Assembly (NCBI GenBank): GCA_028023455.1
Contig: JAQFVV010006215.1
Span: 7,735,230 to 7,799,229 of the forward strand
Reading direction: 5' to 3'
From: Epiperipatus broadwayi
Lineage: Eukaryota; Onychophora; Udeonychophora; Euonychophora; Peripatidae
DNA length: 64,000 nt
In this document: positions 13,601-28,600 of the stretch, in pieces
Layout: the number at the start of each line of letters is the position of its first letter
Position numbering within the stretch: position 1 is the stretch's first letter
Notes under the pieces: generated by a model
Seen by the model: only the letters and a program-made list of their open reading frames with translations
What the model was told of the DNA's origin: nothing
Databases searched by the model: none
Position numbers and translations under genes: made by a program

Positions 13601-16600
13601 TAATTTATTTACATCTTGTTAATAAATTTTATTCCACTTTTTATTTGCATTGCTTAATTATATATAATATAATACACCATATACTGCATTGTACAGTGTA
13701 ATTTAAGGAGTATATATATGGTGTATTATATTATCTTGATGTAATAATATTTTGATCATTACTAGCTAAAAAGAAATATTTGATATTTAAAAACAGGACA
13801 GCTAAAGTAATAATATTTATAACTTGATATATTACAATTTTAAAAATATTATAAAGAATAAATAAATCCACGTCATTTTAATTTTTTTAAAAATGATGAT
13901 TGCTAATTTACTCAGGAATTGTCACTTCTTTTAATTAAAATATTTTAAATAACATTTCTAAATATCAATTTATTGAGTTTGCATTTAATTAGACAGTGAT
14001 GACATCTTTTTTTTTAAAAAACAAAACAAAATGTAGGCTTTGCTAACTAGTTAGTTATACAATCAGGCTCCTGTGACTAACATATGACTGCTTAGCCTTT
14101 TTCTAATAAGAAATCCCATGTTGTACATGCTTGCATATATACTGAAGCAATGGATCTGAAGTCCGATCCATGCTTCATAGCCTTCTATAGACTTGGTTAG
14201 TATTATAGACCTGAATTAAGTTTATAGTCCAATATAAGCAGGGTTTTGCATTAAAGCTAAAATTAATTACGTTTATATAATTTGTATTGCATTTAAATAT
14301 TTTGTTAAATAAATTCCATTCTAAGATTAGATTTCTGTTAATAAAAATTACTTGTAAAATCTATTAGTCAAGCGTATATATATATAAGTTAATGCAAAAT
14401 TCTGCTGAAATAAAATACTTATTTTATTAAAAGAAATAAGAATGTATTTTTCTTTTTAAATCTTGTTCAAATATTTAGTATGATTTGATTTTGAGATAAG
14501 CGCCAACATTTTCTAAAAGAATGTATATTTTTAATTAATTAGCCCATTCAAGGCAAATTAAAGATGGCCTTCTCTTTCTTTTTTAATTAATAAAATTCAA
14601 AGTTTAAAGAAAGAAATTTAGAGTAAAAAAGTAAAGGTTATTTTTAGAAAATGTTACCTTGAAACAAAGAAGCATGGGGGCTTATCAAGATCTAGGACCA
14701 TACAAACAATAGAAGGTAGCTGACAAAGAGGGTATAAATAGAAGTGAGAACAAAAGACTTGATGATTATTCAAAGTTTTCTTGCTGTTATTCAGAGTTTT
14801 CTTGCTGGCATTCAGATTTCTCTTTGGGAGAACTTTTTCAGATTTTGCTTGTGATTTTATTCCAAAAAGTTAGACAACTGTCATCTTCAAAATCATGGAG
14901 AAGTTTGAACATGCTCAAGCTAAAAGTCATATGAATTTGATGGATTCTACTATGCTTGGCTAGGCAAATAAATAGCTTTGCCTATCACCGAGGTTCCTAA
15001 ATACCATCCAAAATGCCGTAGTATCCACCTAATAGTGATCTGAACTCTGTGCCGTGTCTGTAGGACTTTTCGTGAAACCATGCTACATATTTCCATTTTC
15101 ATTGTCCGGACAAATACCTATCGATGGACGGATCAAGCTACGCTCGTCGATGGAACATGACCAAGGAACCAGGACGGTAATAGTATCTCTCTTCCATTGA
15201 ACAATTTACTTTCTATCCTTTTTTGTACATACCTTTTTTTAAGTGCTTATTTGAATTATATTTCTGAAATGTATTTAATTATATTTGTAATGTAACCATT
15301 TTATTAGACTAGTCTTAAATATATATATGTGTGATCATCTATCTATATTTAACCTTTTTTCCTTCGCTATTCTTCATTACTAACATTTATAAATATTTCG
15401 TATAAGGTTAGTTTTTCATTTAAATCTCTTTCCAATTTTCATTATATTTGTAAAATTCAATACGAGTAAGTTTCCTTTTGTTTGCCAACTTGATCTCGAT
15501 AACTCTTCTTTTGTCCTCCACTAGCTTATTACGTATATCAGATTTAGCTATATACATTTGAAATAATTTTTAAACTCTGTTTTAGCACAAAGCAATACAA
15601 AAATGCTTTGTGAAAGATTTTATTATTGTACTTTATCGAGGAGATTCGGGTTGACAATTTTAATAAAATTGGGAAGAAAAGATTTAGACCACAAACATAT
15701 TAATCTGTTTTTATTGTCTAATTACTTTTCATTAATTTAGGAGAATAGCGGAGGCCATTAAATCATTATTCATATTTTAAAGTTGTTAATTAAACATATT
15801 ATTTAACTATCAAAAGCTTGAGTTTCCTAATTTTATTATAATGCTTTATTTTACTTTTCCAATGATCCAGGCATGCAAAACACATGTTTCTTAGTACTTT
15901 TATTGCACATTTAACTATTTAGCTCCGTAGGTGTTCCCGTCCATGTCTCTACCTCTGTTGCTAAGCTTTGTGGCTGGTGAGAAAATAATTTATGTGTGTC
16001 TCAGATAATGTTGTTTGTTCGTAATTAGCCTCGAGAATAGGCAAATAGGGCAGAGGTCATAGATTCTTGATTTAATATCTCACGTATGGATGGCCTCGAG
16101 GTACTTTTGCCTAGTATTCGAACTGGGTTAAACCAACATACATAATCTGACTGTCACAATACGTTGTAAACTTTACTACTGAATAACCATTATGCTAAAG
16201 TATATATGCCTATTTATTGTAAACTGTGCTTATTTATAAACAATTTATAATAAAAAAAATTTATATAAAAGAGTCAATTAATTCTCACAAAATGTATTTG
16301 CAAATACTTTATATCAGTAGCCAAAATATAGATCAGTAGACAAGAAAGTTAATGCCTAAGATGTGATTGATTTGCAGAAGGAGGGAGCACATTTCTATTG
16401 CATTATGTTGATGTGAATTTGTTCCAGTCACTTTGAATTTATCTGAAATTTATTAAATCCATGGTCACACTGATTTATTAGACTTGGTAACCAATTAGTT
16501 ACAGCCTGTAAAGAATCAAAGAACCTATGTTTGGTTTACCTAGAGTGCCAAAAACTCCTCTCAACTTTAATAAATAGAATTGCACTCTGAATCTATTATA

Positions 16601-19600
16601 CATTAAGTACATTTCCTGGAAAGCTCAGTCCCTTATTTTGGTGCCTAAATATGTGTTTTAGATGATCTAATAATAAACTATTTGACTATTATTATTAAGT
16701 GCTTTATATAAAGTTCTATTTTAAACATTTACTTAAATGGTACCCCACTCATTCTTCATTTTGAAGCAGTTCTTTATAAGTAGAAAATTCTAATAAGTCA
16801 ATATAATTTTAATATTTTTCGTGATTATTTTGTTTTATATATAATGTAAATTTATATCACTGCAATTTTGACAAATAATGAATATATTACTGATTATTTT
16901 TTGACATCATATAATTAATTTTATTGTAAATATTTATAATTATTTAATTATGTAATAGCTGTAAGTTTGTGTTGTTGTAATTTTTAACAACTATAATCAT
17001 TTTTAACAACTGACTTAACAAAGTAATTCAAGCTTCCAACTAATGAACATATTGTAACAGAATCAACATAGACTTGCACAGATCACTCATCAAAATGTAA
17101 TAGAAGTTTTATTTATAACCTTGATTTAGAGTCAAGTTTAATAGGAATAACTGAAAGAACCTGATTTATATATGGATTTATCAACATTAATTTCAGATGA
17201 AGTAGTATTTTCTTTCACTATCAACTATGTTAAGATTGGTATTTTCTTTCAGTATCAACTGTGTCATGACACAAGTACTATAGGAGATATGTTCAGATAT
17301 ATTGATCATGGATCTTTCCATACCCTCATATTGGAGTAACATTAAATGAGTTTGTATTTCCATATTATTAATATACATTAAACTCAATACTAAAACAAAT
17401 GAGCTTAGTTATGTGACCCTAATCATGTGATCCAACTGAGCTTATAACTCAATAGTTCATAGTCTCACACAGTGTGATCCAGTGAAAATGTGACTCATTC
17501 TCTCTCTAAGCTGCATGCAGCACCTTCTCTGAATCAATACATTTATTACATAATAACATAGTTTAGCTATTCTCCATAAAAATTTTAAGATTGCTAGCAT
17601 GGCTGAATCATGAGATAACAACATGAAATATACCAGTGTATTTCATGCCTTTGTAGACAATCCATGATGAAAGAATGTGCTAGCTTTAAATTTTATTTTA
17701 AATTGGTCCAAATTGTTATTGAAACGTTTAAAATAATAGTGTATGGAAGGAAACTATAAAGTCACAAGAATGTTTTCAATACTTTACAAGATTTGTGATG
17801 GTAGGGGAAGCATTGAACATGATCTATGGTCAAGCACACTAAGAACAATTGGAAATACGAAAACATGCAATGTGTTGCCATTTTTCTTCAAGTTGATCAT
17901 GTGGGTTTATCAAACTCATTGAAGAATTCACTAGCGTAATAGTTTAATAGAAGATTTGAAAAAGAGGAAAGTACATGCATAATTTGTGATTTGTTGATAA
18001 TCAGCCAAAAAGTTGTCAGAGTGAAGCATTGCCTAATCATGCAAAGAACTGCAACTTCACATTCAGAATTTTTGTTAAATAATGTAATGGGTGATCAGGC
18101 TTAGTGTTTAAAAGATAGCTATCAATAAAGTGCCAAAATGTGGAGAGCTTTAGAAGAAGGAAAATCCAAAAATTTGTGAGTGCCAAAGAGCTATTTAAAA
18201 CATTACTCACTGTGTTTTTTTTTAAAAAAGATATTATTTACTACACATACATTCATGAAGAGTTGGCAATAATTGCTTATGGCACAGAATTTTATAAAAG
18301 CAATCTGAATACTGCAATCAAGGCACTTGGTTATTTGTTGAATGTTAATAAATTTTTCCACAGTGCTAACATTATGTACATTTTTTTAACCAAAAAAAAA
18401 AGCATTAATGTGATTGAATATTTTGCCTATTCTCCTGATTTTTGACTATTTTCAAATAAAAATTGACCATAAAATGAGTAAGTCATCATTCAATTCTTGA
18501 CAACTAGATGCTTGCAATAAAGTTTCTGCAAATGATTCTGTCATAGGATTTCAAAGATTGCTTTAAACATTTTTTATAATCATTTCTAGCAGTATATTGA
18601 ATTACATGGAAACTATTTGAAGTAATAATAAAAGCAAAACATCATTAATGCCTTATATTAAATTTCACATACTGTGACACACTATATATAACTTCATATT
18701 TTATTCCAAGTAATTATATGTTTTGCACATTTATTTATTGTAATTGTTTTAGCCACCTTCTTCCAATATTGAAATAATGCCACCTATTCATGCCTATGAT
18801 CAAGACAAAGGAATTAATGAAACTTTACAATATGCAATTGCAACAGGTTTGTTAAATACAAAATATAGCATCTATTTATAAGTTTTTTATATTACTCTAT
18901 TAATAAGTTTTATTTTAGGACCAGAGTTTTTTTCCATTGATGAAAAAACTGGTGAATTAAGTTTGATTCGTCATTTAACTCCATCCGACTTAGCTACAGG
19001 ACCTTGGACTCTAACAATTGAGGCAAGTTTTTAATTATTTTGGGAAATAGATTATTGTTAATTTTAATTGAATTTTAATCCAGTAACCTTTGAATTTCTA
19101 CTGTAGGCTTCTCAGGTAAATGATCCTCAGAAAAAAGCAGTAGCTGCAGTGGTTTTACGGTCATTTCAAAAAATAACTCCTCTTTTCGTAGAATCTATTC
19201 ATCAAAGAATGATACCTGATAACTCAAAACAAGGAGATATAGTTGCTCGAATGATGGTGAGTGTTATCTATTAGCAAAATTGAAAAATTAAATATATATA
19301 TATTCAACATTAATTATACATATATATTTTGTTTAGCCATTGCTAAGAGACAAAGTTCCATCCTCTAGTACTCTCCAGTATTCTATTATATCAGGAAATG
19401 AAAAAGAACTTTTCAGTATTGATAGTAAAAGTGGTGACATCATCATAACTAAAGTTGATAATGGTTCACTTTTTATAAGTAGTGGGGATAAACCAGCCTT
19501 TCAACTAACTATAATGGCCCAGGATAGGACATTATCTGCCACTAATGGTACCATCCTCGTGCAGTTTTTTGTCTCTTCACAGGTAATTTTTTGTTAAAGA

Positions 19601-22600
19601 TTGTAAAGTAATTAATGAATGAATATATATATAATGTATAATTATTCTAAGTAATGCAGTATGTTCTGAGCTTATTAATCAAATTTCAGCGTACATACCC
19701 AATTAACATAACTTTGTTGAGTAGTAGTGACTTTTTTTTATATGTATGGACAAAATTAACACTTGGATGGAGTGAAAACCAGCAAATTATTGAAGAAGGA
19801 TGAAATGTGCCTGAAATTAGATGTGAACTTGTTATGATTAAGTTAAAGATTTATAGTGGTTCTTTTTTTTTTTTTTCAAAGATTGCATCTATATATCTTG
19901 AATGCTCAAATAATTCCTCAAACTTGACTTTGTGGAGGTGGTGTTCTTGATATAGTAATAATTCAAGAAGATGGAATACTATCCCATTATGCACCCATTA
20001 TTCGGGATTATTTCAGTAACAATTTTTTGTAAATATCAGGTTGGCTAAAAAGGATCCCAACAATGGGAATATATTCACTTGATTTAATCCATAGATTTTT
20101 TCCCCCAATGCACTATCAAGACTGAGATGTACAATAAAAAAATGAAAAATATATTGATTATTCAATTTGTATTACTGAATCAGTAATTATGACCCACAAA
20201 ACACTTGCACCACTTTGAGATCTGTAGAAACATTAATGATCACTATTTTGAAAGTTATACATATATAGAAGATATTTCATTTAATTTTTTTTTACATGTT
20301 TTAAAGGTTTTTTTATTATTATTCCTGTTACTTTTGAAAACAAATAATCACCTTAACATTATAACAATATTTATTTGTATTGCCCTAAAATCAAATATGC
20401 AGTTAATTTTTTTTTTACTTCAAGATATTTACAAAGAGATAAATAAACGTCTTTAATTTTTTTAATGTCTTGTTTTTCAATTTTTTATGAAAGTGTATAT
20501 ATTATTTTTTATTTTTGTAAATAGGAAAATCCTACAAATGAAATCAATGTTGTTGAAGTTGCTGGTGTTGCATCATGGGTAATTATTTTAATTGTCTGCT
20601 TGGGAATTCTGCTTGTGCTGGTCATTACAATTCTAGCAATTGTATGTTACAAAAGCAATAAGTAAGTAATTTGATAAAATTATAAATTTACTATAAATTC
20701 TTATTTCTTCTCTAATTCTTCTCAGTCTCTGATTCATATTTAAGATTATACTTTGCTATAATGTTATAACTAGTTATAATAATAATTATAATAAGAGAAT
20801 ATAATAGTGAAGCAACATTTTCTGCTTTTTAAAAAATATTAACCATAATGAACAAAATATCAACCATAATGAAAATAATTTTGTTTCTTGGATGTGTGAT
20901 TGAGAGAGATAAGAAATATCAGAAACAGAAGAATTAGCATTAGATTTGTTGATGCAAGTAAATTTTCACATCAAGTGTATTTATTTAATATTTATTTGAT
21001 TAGTTTTCGGCCTTAGTAAGTGGGTTATATTTTTATTCATTCCTGTTTTCACCGATGTCTGCAGTTATATAATCTTTTTTTGTAGTGTGTTGTTTAAAAA
21101 TTTTTAGGAAATGAATTTTAGAAGATTGACAATAATAATTGATCATCTTAGATTTAAACAATTCAAAACAAAGCTTAGATTATTGATCAATTGTTCAGTA
21201 TATTCTCAGTGCAGTTTTTTATGGTTGTTAGAGTATTATAAGTCTGCCTTTTCTAATGAAAATTTTTTGGAATTGCTTCAGTTTAGCAAAATCTTGAATT
21301 GTTTTCATTTTCTTTTGTTGTGTTTAGTCACGACTATACATATAAACACAAACGAGTATACATACGGTTATAATATATTTATTAGTAATATATAGATACA
21401 AAACATACACTCGATTTACAATTATTATTTATAGATAGCTATACTGCACCTGCTACTATTGCGAGGTATAGTTCCCAGCTCTAGGATGAATTATTGAAGA
21501 AGAGATTGTATGTGCCCTATAGATTTCCTACCCACTTCCAGCTATACTTGACAAGCTGCCTAGTGTGCAGGTACAGCTACTCTTTTGGCTGTAATGACAG
21601 CTTGCCTTGATTTGGCTTTGGTTCTGGCAGCTTCCAGTCCTGAATGTGAACTTCTCTCACTGCATAACTGTTAGTTTAAATAGCTATAGTCTGGAGAGTG
21701 AGCATTGCTGTTCAGGTTAGTAGAAGTTCCCTTCGACCATATATGGAGAACCAGGCTGCTGTTATTCAGATTTAATAGTTGTTCTCTACCTCTACTTTTA
21801 AAAAGGCTGACTATTTATTGCTAGACCTCTAACCTTAACCAAAACATTCTGATTCGGTGAGCATCTATTACCTATTGGCCTGTTCTTGCCATTGACTTAT
21901 GCATTATCTCTATATATACATTGGATAGCTACAATGAATGCTCATTCTGATCATGATAAGAAAGAAATTTGGATGAGTCCATTATCTGAAGGCAAGGTGA
22001 GATATGATATTTCCTCACCTTGGCTAAAATTAGCTCTGGAAAACATAGTCATACAGGTGCATTGGAAGACGTCTTCTTAGCTTTGTTGCTTTATCTGGCT
22101 TGTGATGTTCTCATTGCAAAATATTAAATAATATTTTTAACTTAAGAATGCTGATAAGTAAATCATTGAAAAGAAATGTTTCAATTAAACATAGACACAC
22201 ACACACCCATATATATATATATATTAATTAATTGAATAGACCTTATAAATTACCCTATATGGAAATGAATTTCTAAGTCACTAATTAATTGTATAGATTT
22301 AAAACCTTAGAGATATGGAAATAAATTTCTAAGATTAATTAATGTTATAGACCTTAAAAACTTACCTTATGTGGAAATAAATTCCTAAGAAAGTAATTAA
22401 TCATATGTATAATTGAAAGCTAAGATGATTTCCATTGTATGATAACAAACTTTAAATAATACATAAATTGATTAAGCAAACTAATTAAAGCCAAATTCAA
22501 AAATACTCTAGAAAAAGATAAGGAAACAAAAGAAGGGAGAGGTTATAAATTGGTAGGAAAAAAGGACTGGGCACTCACTCTTTCTGTGATTGTTACTATT

Positions 22601-25600
22601 GCCACTGTTCCACAAGTTGGAAAGCTGTCGATCATCACGGAGGATGTCATTCCCAGGATCATGGCTCCTGTAGGTCACTAAGCCGACTAGTACTTTTAAC
22701 AGACTGTTTCAGTCCCATTATTATTTTGAATGCCTCAATAGGCTCTTAGAGAGTTGTGTTATAAAGAGAATAGATGGTAGTGAAGATAAAATGAATTAAT
22801 AGCTTGCCTAAACTGTATAAACATTATTTGCTATTTAGTAATTAAGCTGTGAATTAGGCTCATTCAAATGCAGACTTTATATTTATGTTAAGATCAGTAT
22901 AGTAATTCTTTTTCTTAAGTGTTAATAAATTATTATTTCTAAATAAATATGTGCTATTATCTGTTGAGTTTTATTGTATATTTATTTGCTGGTCACCCAG
23001 TCATAGTTGGGGACACAGCAAATTATTGAAGCAGTAGACAGAATAGTTGGGGACATAGCACTCATCAGGTCCACTATCGTCATTGCTTGATATTTTTGGA
23101 ACTAAAGGTTTACTGCAGTTGGATGGTAACTCATCACTGGTAGATTGAAACTGTTAATCTGATGACGTTTTTGCTGATGGCTGGTCTTGGAACTATAGTT
23201 TCACACAACTGGTTAATGAGCATCACTGTTGGCTTGCCATTTTTTGTCACATGATAAAGCTTTGCTGATGAGCTGGTTATGGAATTGTGAGGTTCATTAC
23301 AGTTGTCCGATAATGTATAAATTAACTTAAGTTTGCTTCTGTGATGATGATATTGTTGTCCGGTCAGCAGTTTCAACCACCACTGTTTGCAATCTTTTGA
23401 CTTTGATCATGACTGCTGAAACCCATTTGATGGTTCCCTTTAACACATGCATAGGACATGAGTACATATCTGCTTTTTTGCACTTTTAGTTTTGTACATT
23501 ATTTTTAGGTTTCAAATTGGATTAATTCTAAGCAGATCCTGTTTAGGAAGTTATTTATGTGAGCTGATTTACTTTAATCACTGTAAACCTAATTGAATGA
23601 ACAAGTCACATTCAAATAAATTGCCCTGGCTTACCAGCAGATACAAGGAGTCAAATATCTATTTCTATTAGTCTATTGTAACCTTCACTCTTGCTTTGAC
23701 CCAAGAATGTTACTAGATTGCCTGGTAATCAGTGATTGTTTTGCCTTCTAGGATGCATCTGACATTTATTACTCTTAGTAATAATAGACCATGTCTTGTT
23801 TGACACTATGGACACTGCAGAGCTTGTGTTTCATTCCATTGTGACTAGTCTTTCATTAATAAGAACTCTTTGTTTGAAAACAGAGTCCTTGTTTCTCACA
23901 TTATTTATGCAGGCAATTTTTTTTTTGGAATGGATTTATCCATTCTCTTATTAGCTACTTGTTTGCTTTTAAAACAAGCAGTTTTTGTGTGACTGACATT
24001 ATTGCAATATGTGCACACTGTGTATTGATCGTGAACATTCTGTGCTGTGTGCTATATATTGGTTCATTACATCTGCTACAATGCTTCTCTCTCTATTGTT
24101 GATTTATTTGAGCTGTGTCTCAGCAGGTATTTGACAAATCCAGTGGTTCTGCCCAATATACTTGAATATTATAATTCATTTTTTTCAATGACTTGACTAA
24201 CTATTGATTCTGCTAGTGTTGCTTGAGAGAAAGCAGATTCAAATTTTAAAATGATCCATTGGGAGTTTGACTCTAATATTATGATCATTCATTCTGTAGA
24301 TAAAACTATCTTGAAGAGCTTTGTTAAGGAAGTTTTTAAAATAGCATTTATTGCTAATGAACGTATTCTAACAGCAAAATCTCTAGCTTTTTTTTCCCCC
24401 TTGGACACAAAGATTGAAATGATATCTCTGTATTATCTTTAGGGCTTTTGAAGTAAAAATGTTGGTTAGTAGAGACAATGCCATGTCAAAATCTGGATCA
24501 GCCAGTATCTCTGATGTTGTTTGTGATTTAAGGATGTAAATCTGAGGTCTTATTATTGACATAAGCATGGCTAATTTCAACTCAAGTCTTTTGATTTGAT
24601 TAGTCTGTAAATAAAAGATTATTCAATATTTATAATTTGACCAATTCTCTGGATAGTATGGATTGAATGCTTCAATTGAGCCAACATTAGCCATTCTGAT
24701 ATTATTTTCAATAGAGAAAAAATTTTAGTTTATATGAATCACTGCTCAGAATGATCTTTTAATTTTTATTTGATAAGCAACTATTAGTGTAACTGTCAAT
24801 TTCCAATAAAGACAAAATCTAACAACCCACTGGGAGGAATTTCTACCTTTATTACTGAGAGTAATCACTCTCCTTTGATTTTACAAAATTTTATTGACAT
24901 CCAGTAACATTTAGGTAAATTATTTCTGAATATGACAAAATCTAACAACTCCAGGGTAAGATTTTGTTACGTTTGCTTTTCCTTCCACATACATAATGAT
25001 ATTTTAGTTAGAAATTGAAACATGATTCTATTCAAGAGACTATATATATTGAAAAAATGTTCCAGTACATATGTGTTAAAAATAAAATGTCAGGAATTGT
25101 ATCTTTTTAAAACTAATAATCATATAAATAAATATTATATGCAATTACTTAGAAATTAGAAATGCATGATTCTGATCAAGTAAAATAGAATTAATAAAAA
25201 TAAAACTTTTGGGGGAAAATCCCATATTAAATATATTACAAATTCTAAATAGCATGCCCAAACTAATTCCATGGTACTATTATTTACAAATGATTATTAT
25301 TTGTAAATTATTAACTTTTGGGGGGTTCCCCTTTTTTTCCAAAACATGAAGCTTGTGATTAAGACCTGTAACGGTCCTACTATCGCATTTTTAAAGGCAT
25401 GCTGTTAAATTGTATGTAATATTACTTAAATATTATTATAAAGTTTAAATGTGTGTTAGATACTATATGTAAAACTTTAATATGTGTTGATATTAAACAT
25501 GTTGAAGATTCAACAAATTTATTATTATTTATATAATTGTTCAATATTGTAACTGATCCGGGAGAAGTGACTTAACGTGAACTGCACTACAGGGGCCATC

Positions 25601-28600
25601 TAGGGGACTTCAGACCCTAGAAAATTTATAGAGTGAGGCAGATACGAAGTAAAAATAAAAAAAATTATTTTTTTTTTATATTTTGGTTCAGGTCATTGCT
25701 TATGTCACTAGCTCAGGGAGTAGCAGAGATTTAATAATATCATATCTAAGTAGATTTCAACATTAAAAAATAAACAAAATAAGCCACTGCCAGTAATTAG
25801 CATACAAACATTTATTTATGCACATATATATAAGATTTAAAATTATTTAATTATTAGTTTACATTTTTACATTTAACATTATTTTTAACTTTGATTTTTG
25901 ACTTTAATTTACATTTAATTACTATTATATTCTAATTTTACATTTTTAATTAAGTTATTACAGATGGGATTATAAAAGTTTGTTTTAATATGTTGCTATA
26001 GATCGGTTACATAGATTACACTGTTAAAAACATTTCAAAGTAAACATAAACTATCAAAATATAAAATCATTGATTACTGGCAATTGCAGAGGGAAATTTA
26101 TCAGTACCCAGTAGTATTCACCATAAGATACTTGCATTGTCACCAATGACTTAAAAGACATCCGAATAAATACATTTTAGATACTCCACCTAATGTATCT
26201 ATTATTTATCGAATGTCTATATACTTTGATCAAATATGAAAACGCAAATATAGTTTAACCGATAAACAATCCATAAGCGTCTATAAACTAACTTAAATTT
26301 AATGCATTTTTATTTAAGGTCGAGCATGAATAGATTACATAGATTTGCATTTGAAAATAAAATATTCTATCCCTATTTAACCTTAGGTTAAAATTTGAAT
26401 CAAACTGGCATCCATTTCATCTGATATATCGATGTATACCAATGTAATAAAATACGGCGCACAAAAGTTAAGAGAAGAAATTGCTTCCCACGAGATAGGA
26501 ATATTACATCTATCTGCAAAGAAGAGCAATAAAAACAAAACTCCATAGAATAGCAACTGCGGTATCCAACTTATAATTCCTTCCATTAGGCAAACGGAAT
26601 TAGTGCGAGCGATAATAAAGCGATTCTGCCCGTAGCGAATTCAATATTACATCTACTAATCACACCAATATATCCAATCCATTGACCCAATTTAACCACT
26701 AAACAAATAACCTAGAGATTACCCTCCCTAATATAACTTTACAAATCTATACAGCCATTCACGACCGACTTAAGTTTAACATTGATTCATACTTCAATTT
26801 ATCGGAAAACAGAAATCATAAATAAACTTAAAGAACAAAATTAAATAAAATGGAAATGATATTACACAAATAAATAAAAAATATATCAAATAACATTTTA
26901 ACTACTTTATCAGATAGGGAAACTAATGCAATTATTTTAAATACCGAAAAAGTTTTTAATTTTAGAGTTCTTATTGTTTCAAGTGAATATAAAGTTCTTA
27001 ATGCGATTTTTAAAACGTTCAACTTTATCTGTTGCCTGCGCCATGAACGTGAATTCCCGTCCTTAAAATTGGTATTCTGCTGGCCGATTTATTTATCCAT
27101 CCGGAGGTTTTTCTTCTTAACGGGTCCTCAATGTAGAAAAACGATAGTTCATTTTTTCTTTCTTAGAAAAGCTGAGGGATTGAATCGTCGTCCTTTTTCA
27201 ATCCCTTCTCCTTTACTTCCGCACTAACACATATCTCTCACATCGTAATAAATCAATAACTCCCCAATAATTTCCAAACTTATCCTTTTTATATTACTGT
27301 GTAGGATTAAATTTACATTACGTCACCGATCGCGATGGTCCTTTCGCTAGGGTCCGATTCCCCGATGGATTTCCTTCATTGGCTATTTGTTTCTATTGTT
27401 TTCCTATCTGACTGATTGTTTTTACATTTAAATGCCCAAAGGGCTGGTTTTTACATTTAACTAATTAACAATCATTTCCATTTCTGATTAATTAACCTGT
27501 TTTCCAAATCAAAGATATATTTAAAGATAAATTTAAAGATATAATTTTATCTCCAAATCTTTTTAAAATTTAGTTTTAAAATACTTTTTCTTTAATAAAG
27601 TTTTATTTTAATAATTTTTCATTATCTGTGCGATTTAATATATACAAGTTTAAGATGATATTTAATTTCAATTTTTAATTCTTAAAGAAAATGTTTAAAT
27701 GCGAACTTCTTATTTTAACTTGTTTAATAATATAAAAAAAAAAAAAAACCAATGTAACGAACGTCTGTGCTCGTTACAATATATTATATTATTTTAAAGT
27801 TTTGATTTATATATATTTTGCTTTTGAATTATATAGTGTGTACATGTTTAATATCAACACATATTAAAGTTTTAAATATTATTGTGTTTTGGCATGTTTG
27901 ATATATAATATATCGGAGAGTAATAATTGGTAATACTAATTAGTTTATAACTCAATAAAATACTTCTTTCCTTATTTGAATATAAAAAAAAAAAAAGTAA
28001 AAGTACACTATTCTGGAAAGATTATAAATTTAATAAAATATTATTTCTAAGCATTGCTTTTCAACCAGGTTGGTCATATTCCCCTTAGATTCCCTGAAAT
28101 TTCTTATCGGTTAATTAAATCTTTATCTATCAAATTCAGAATCAGCTTTGGGGTACACCCTTGTACTAACCATCTTATAAACAATTCTAAAACAAAGTGG
28201 ACCTCTCTTAAATCCCCAAGCCATTTACAGCATCTCATGCCCTCAGCCTGGTTACCATGCCATTTACTACGGTGAAATCAAAGCCTACCACCAATAACAG
28301 AAACCATCCAACATAGATATGCATATAAGAGCACAGAAGAATAATGACAATTCTTCAAGTATTCTTGAGCACTCAAAAAAGACTGGTCACATATTTGAAC
28401 CCTCACAATAGTATGCATTGAGAAAAATAACTGTAAATGAAAAATCAAGGAAGCATATTTTTATCACTAGCAACAATAACTCTATTTATAGATCGACACT
28501 TGTTTTGATACTTTCAAGCATTGGACCAATTAAACAATTTACATATAATTTGCATACTGTCACCTACATCTTTCTCTGCATTATTTATTGTTGTAGGTAT

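Larger units (their letters stand above)
7847..18752 (+). other. Cadherin intron 2 (10.9 kb)
   Basis: A GT-AG intron. Protein homology continues directly across it, so no exon needs to be hidden here. It contains a Penelope-like remnant (about 10.76-11.81 kb), a small palindrome (13.66 kb), a GC-richer LTR-like island (14.65-15.23 kb), a SINE-like copy (15.9-16.2 kb) and a mariner remnant (17.7-18.5 kb). I see nothing else supportable in 7.9-10.6, 11.9-13.6 or 16.2-17.7 kb beyond AT-rich sequence. Confidence 0.7.

Noticed and set aside
20205-21395. Plus frames at 20205 and 21111 as cadherin tail exons
   Set aside because: Hydrophobic or low-complexity content, no acceptor/donor pair in a fitting phase, and unlike any cytoplasmic tail.
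26383-26586. Hydrophobic 67-codon minus frame starting MEGIISWIP
   Set aside because: One possible membrane helix, but no recognisable family, no splice or promoter support, and chance hydrophobic frames are common in T-rich DNA.
27330-27375. tRNA-like GGTCCGATTCCCCG segment
   Set aside because: The flanking bases cannot form a T-arm stem and no other tRNA arms are present.
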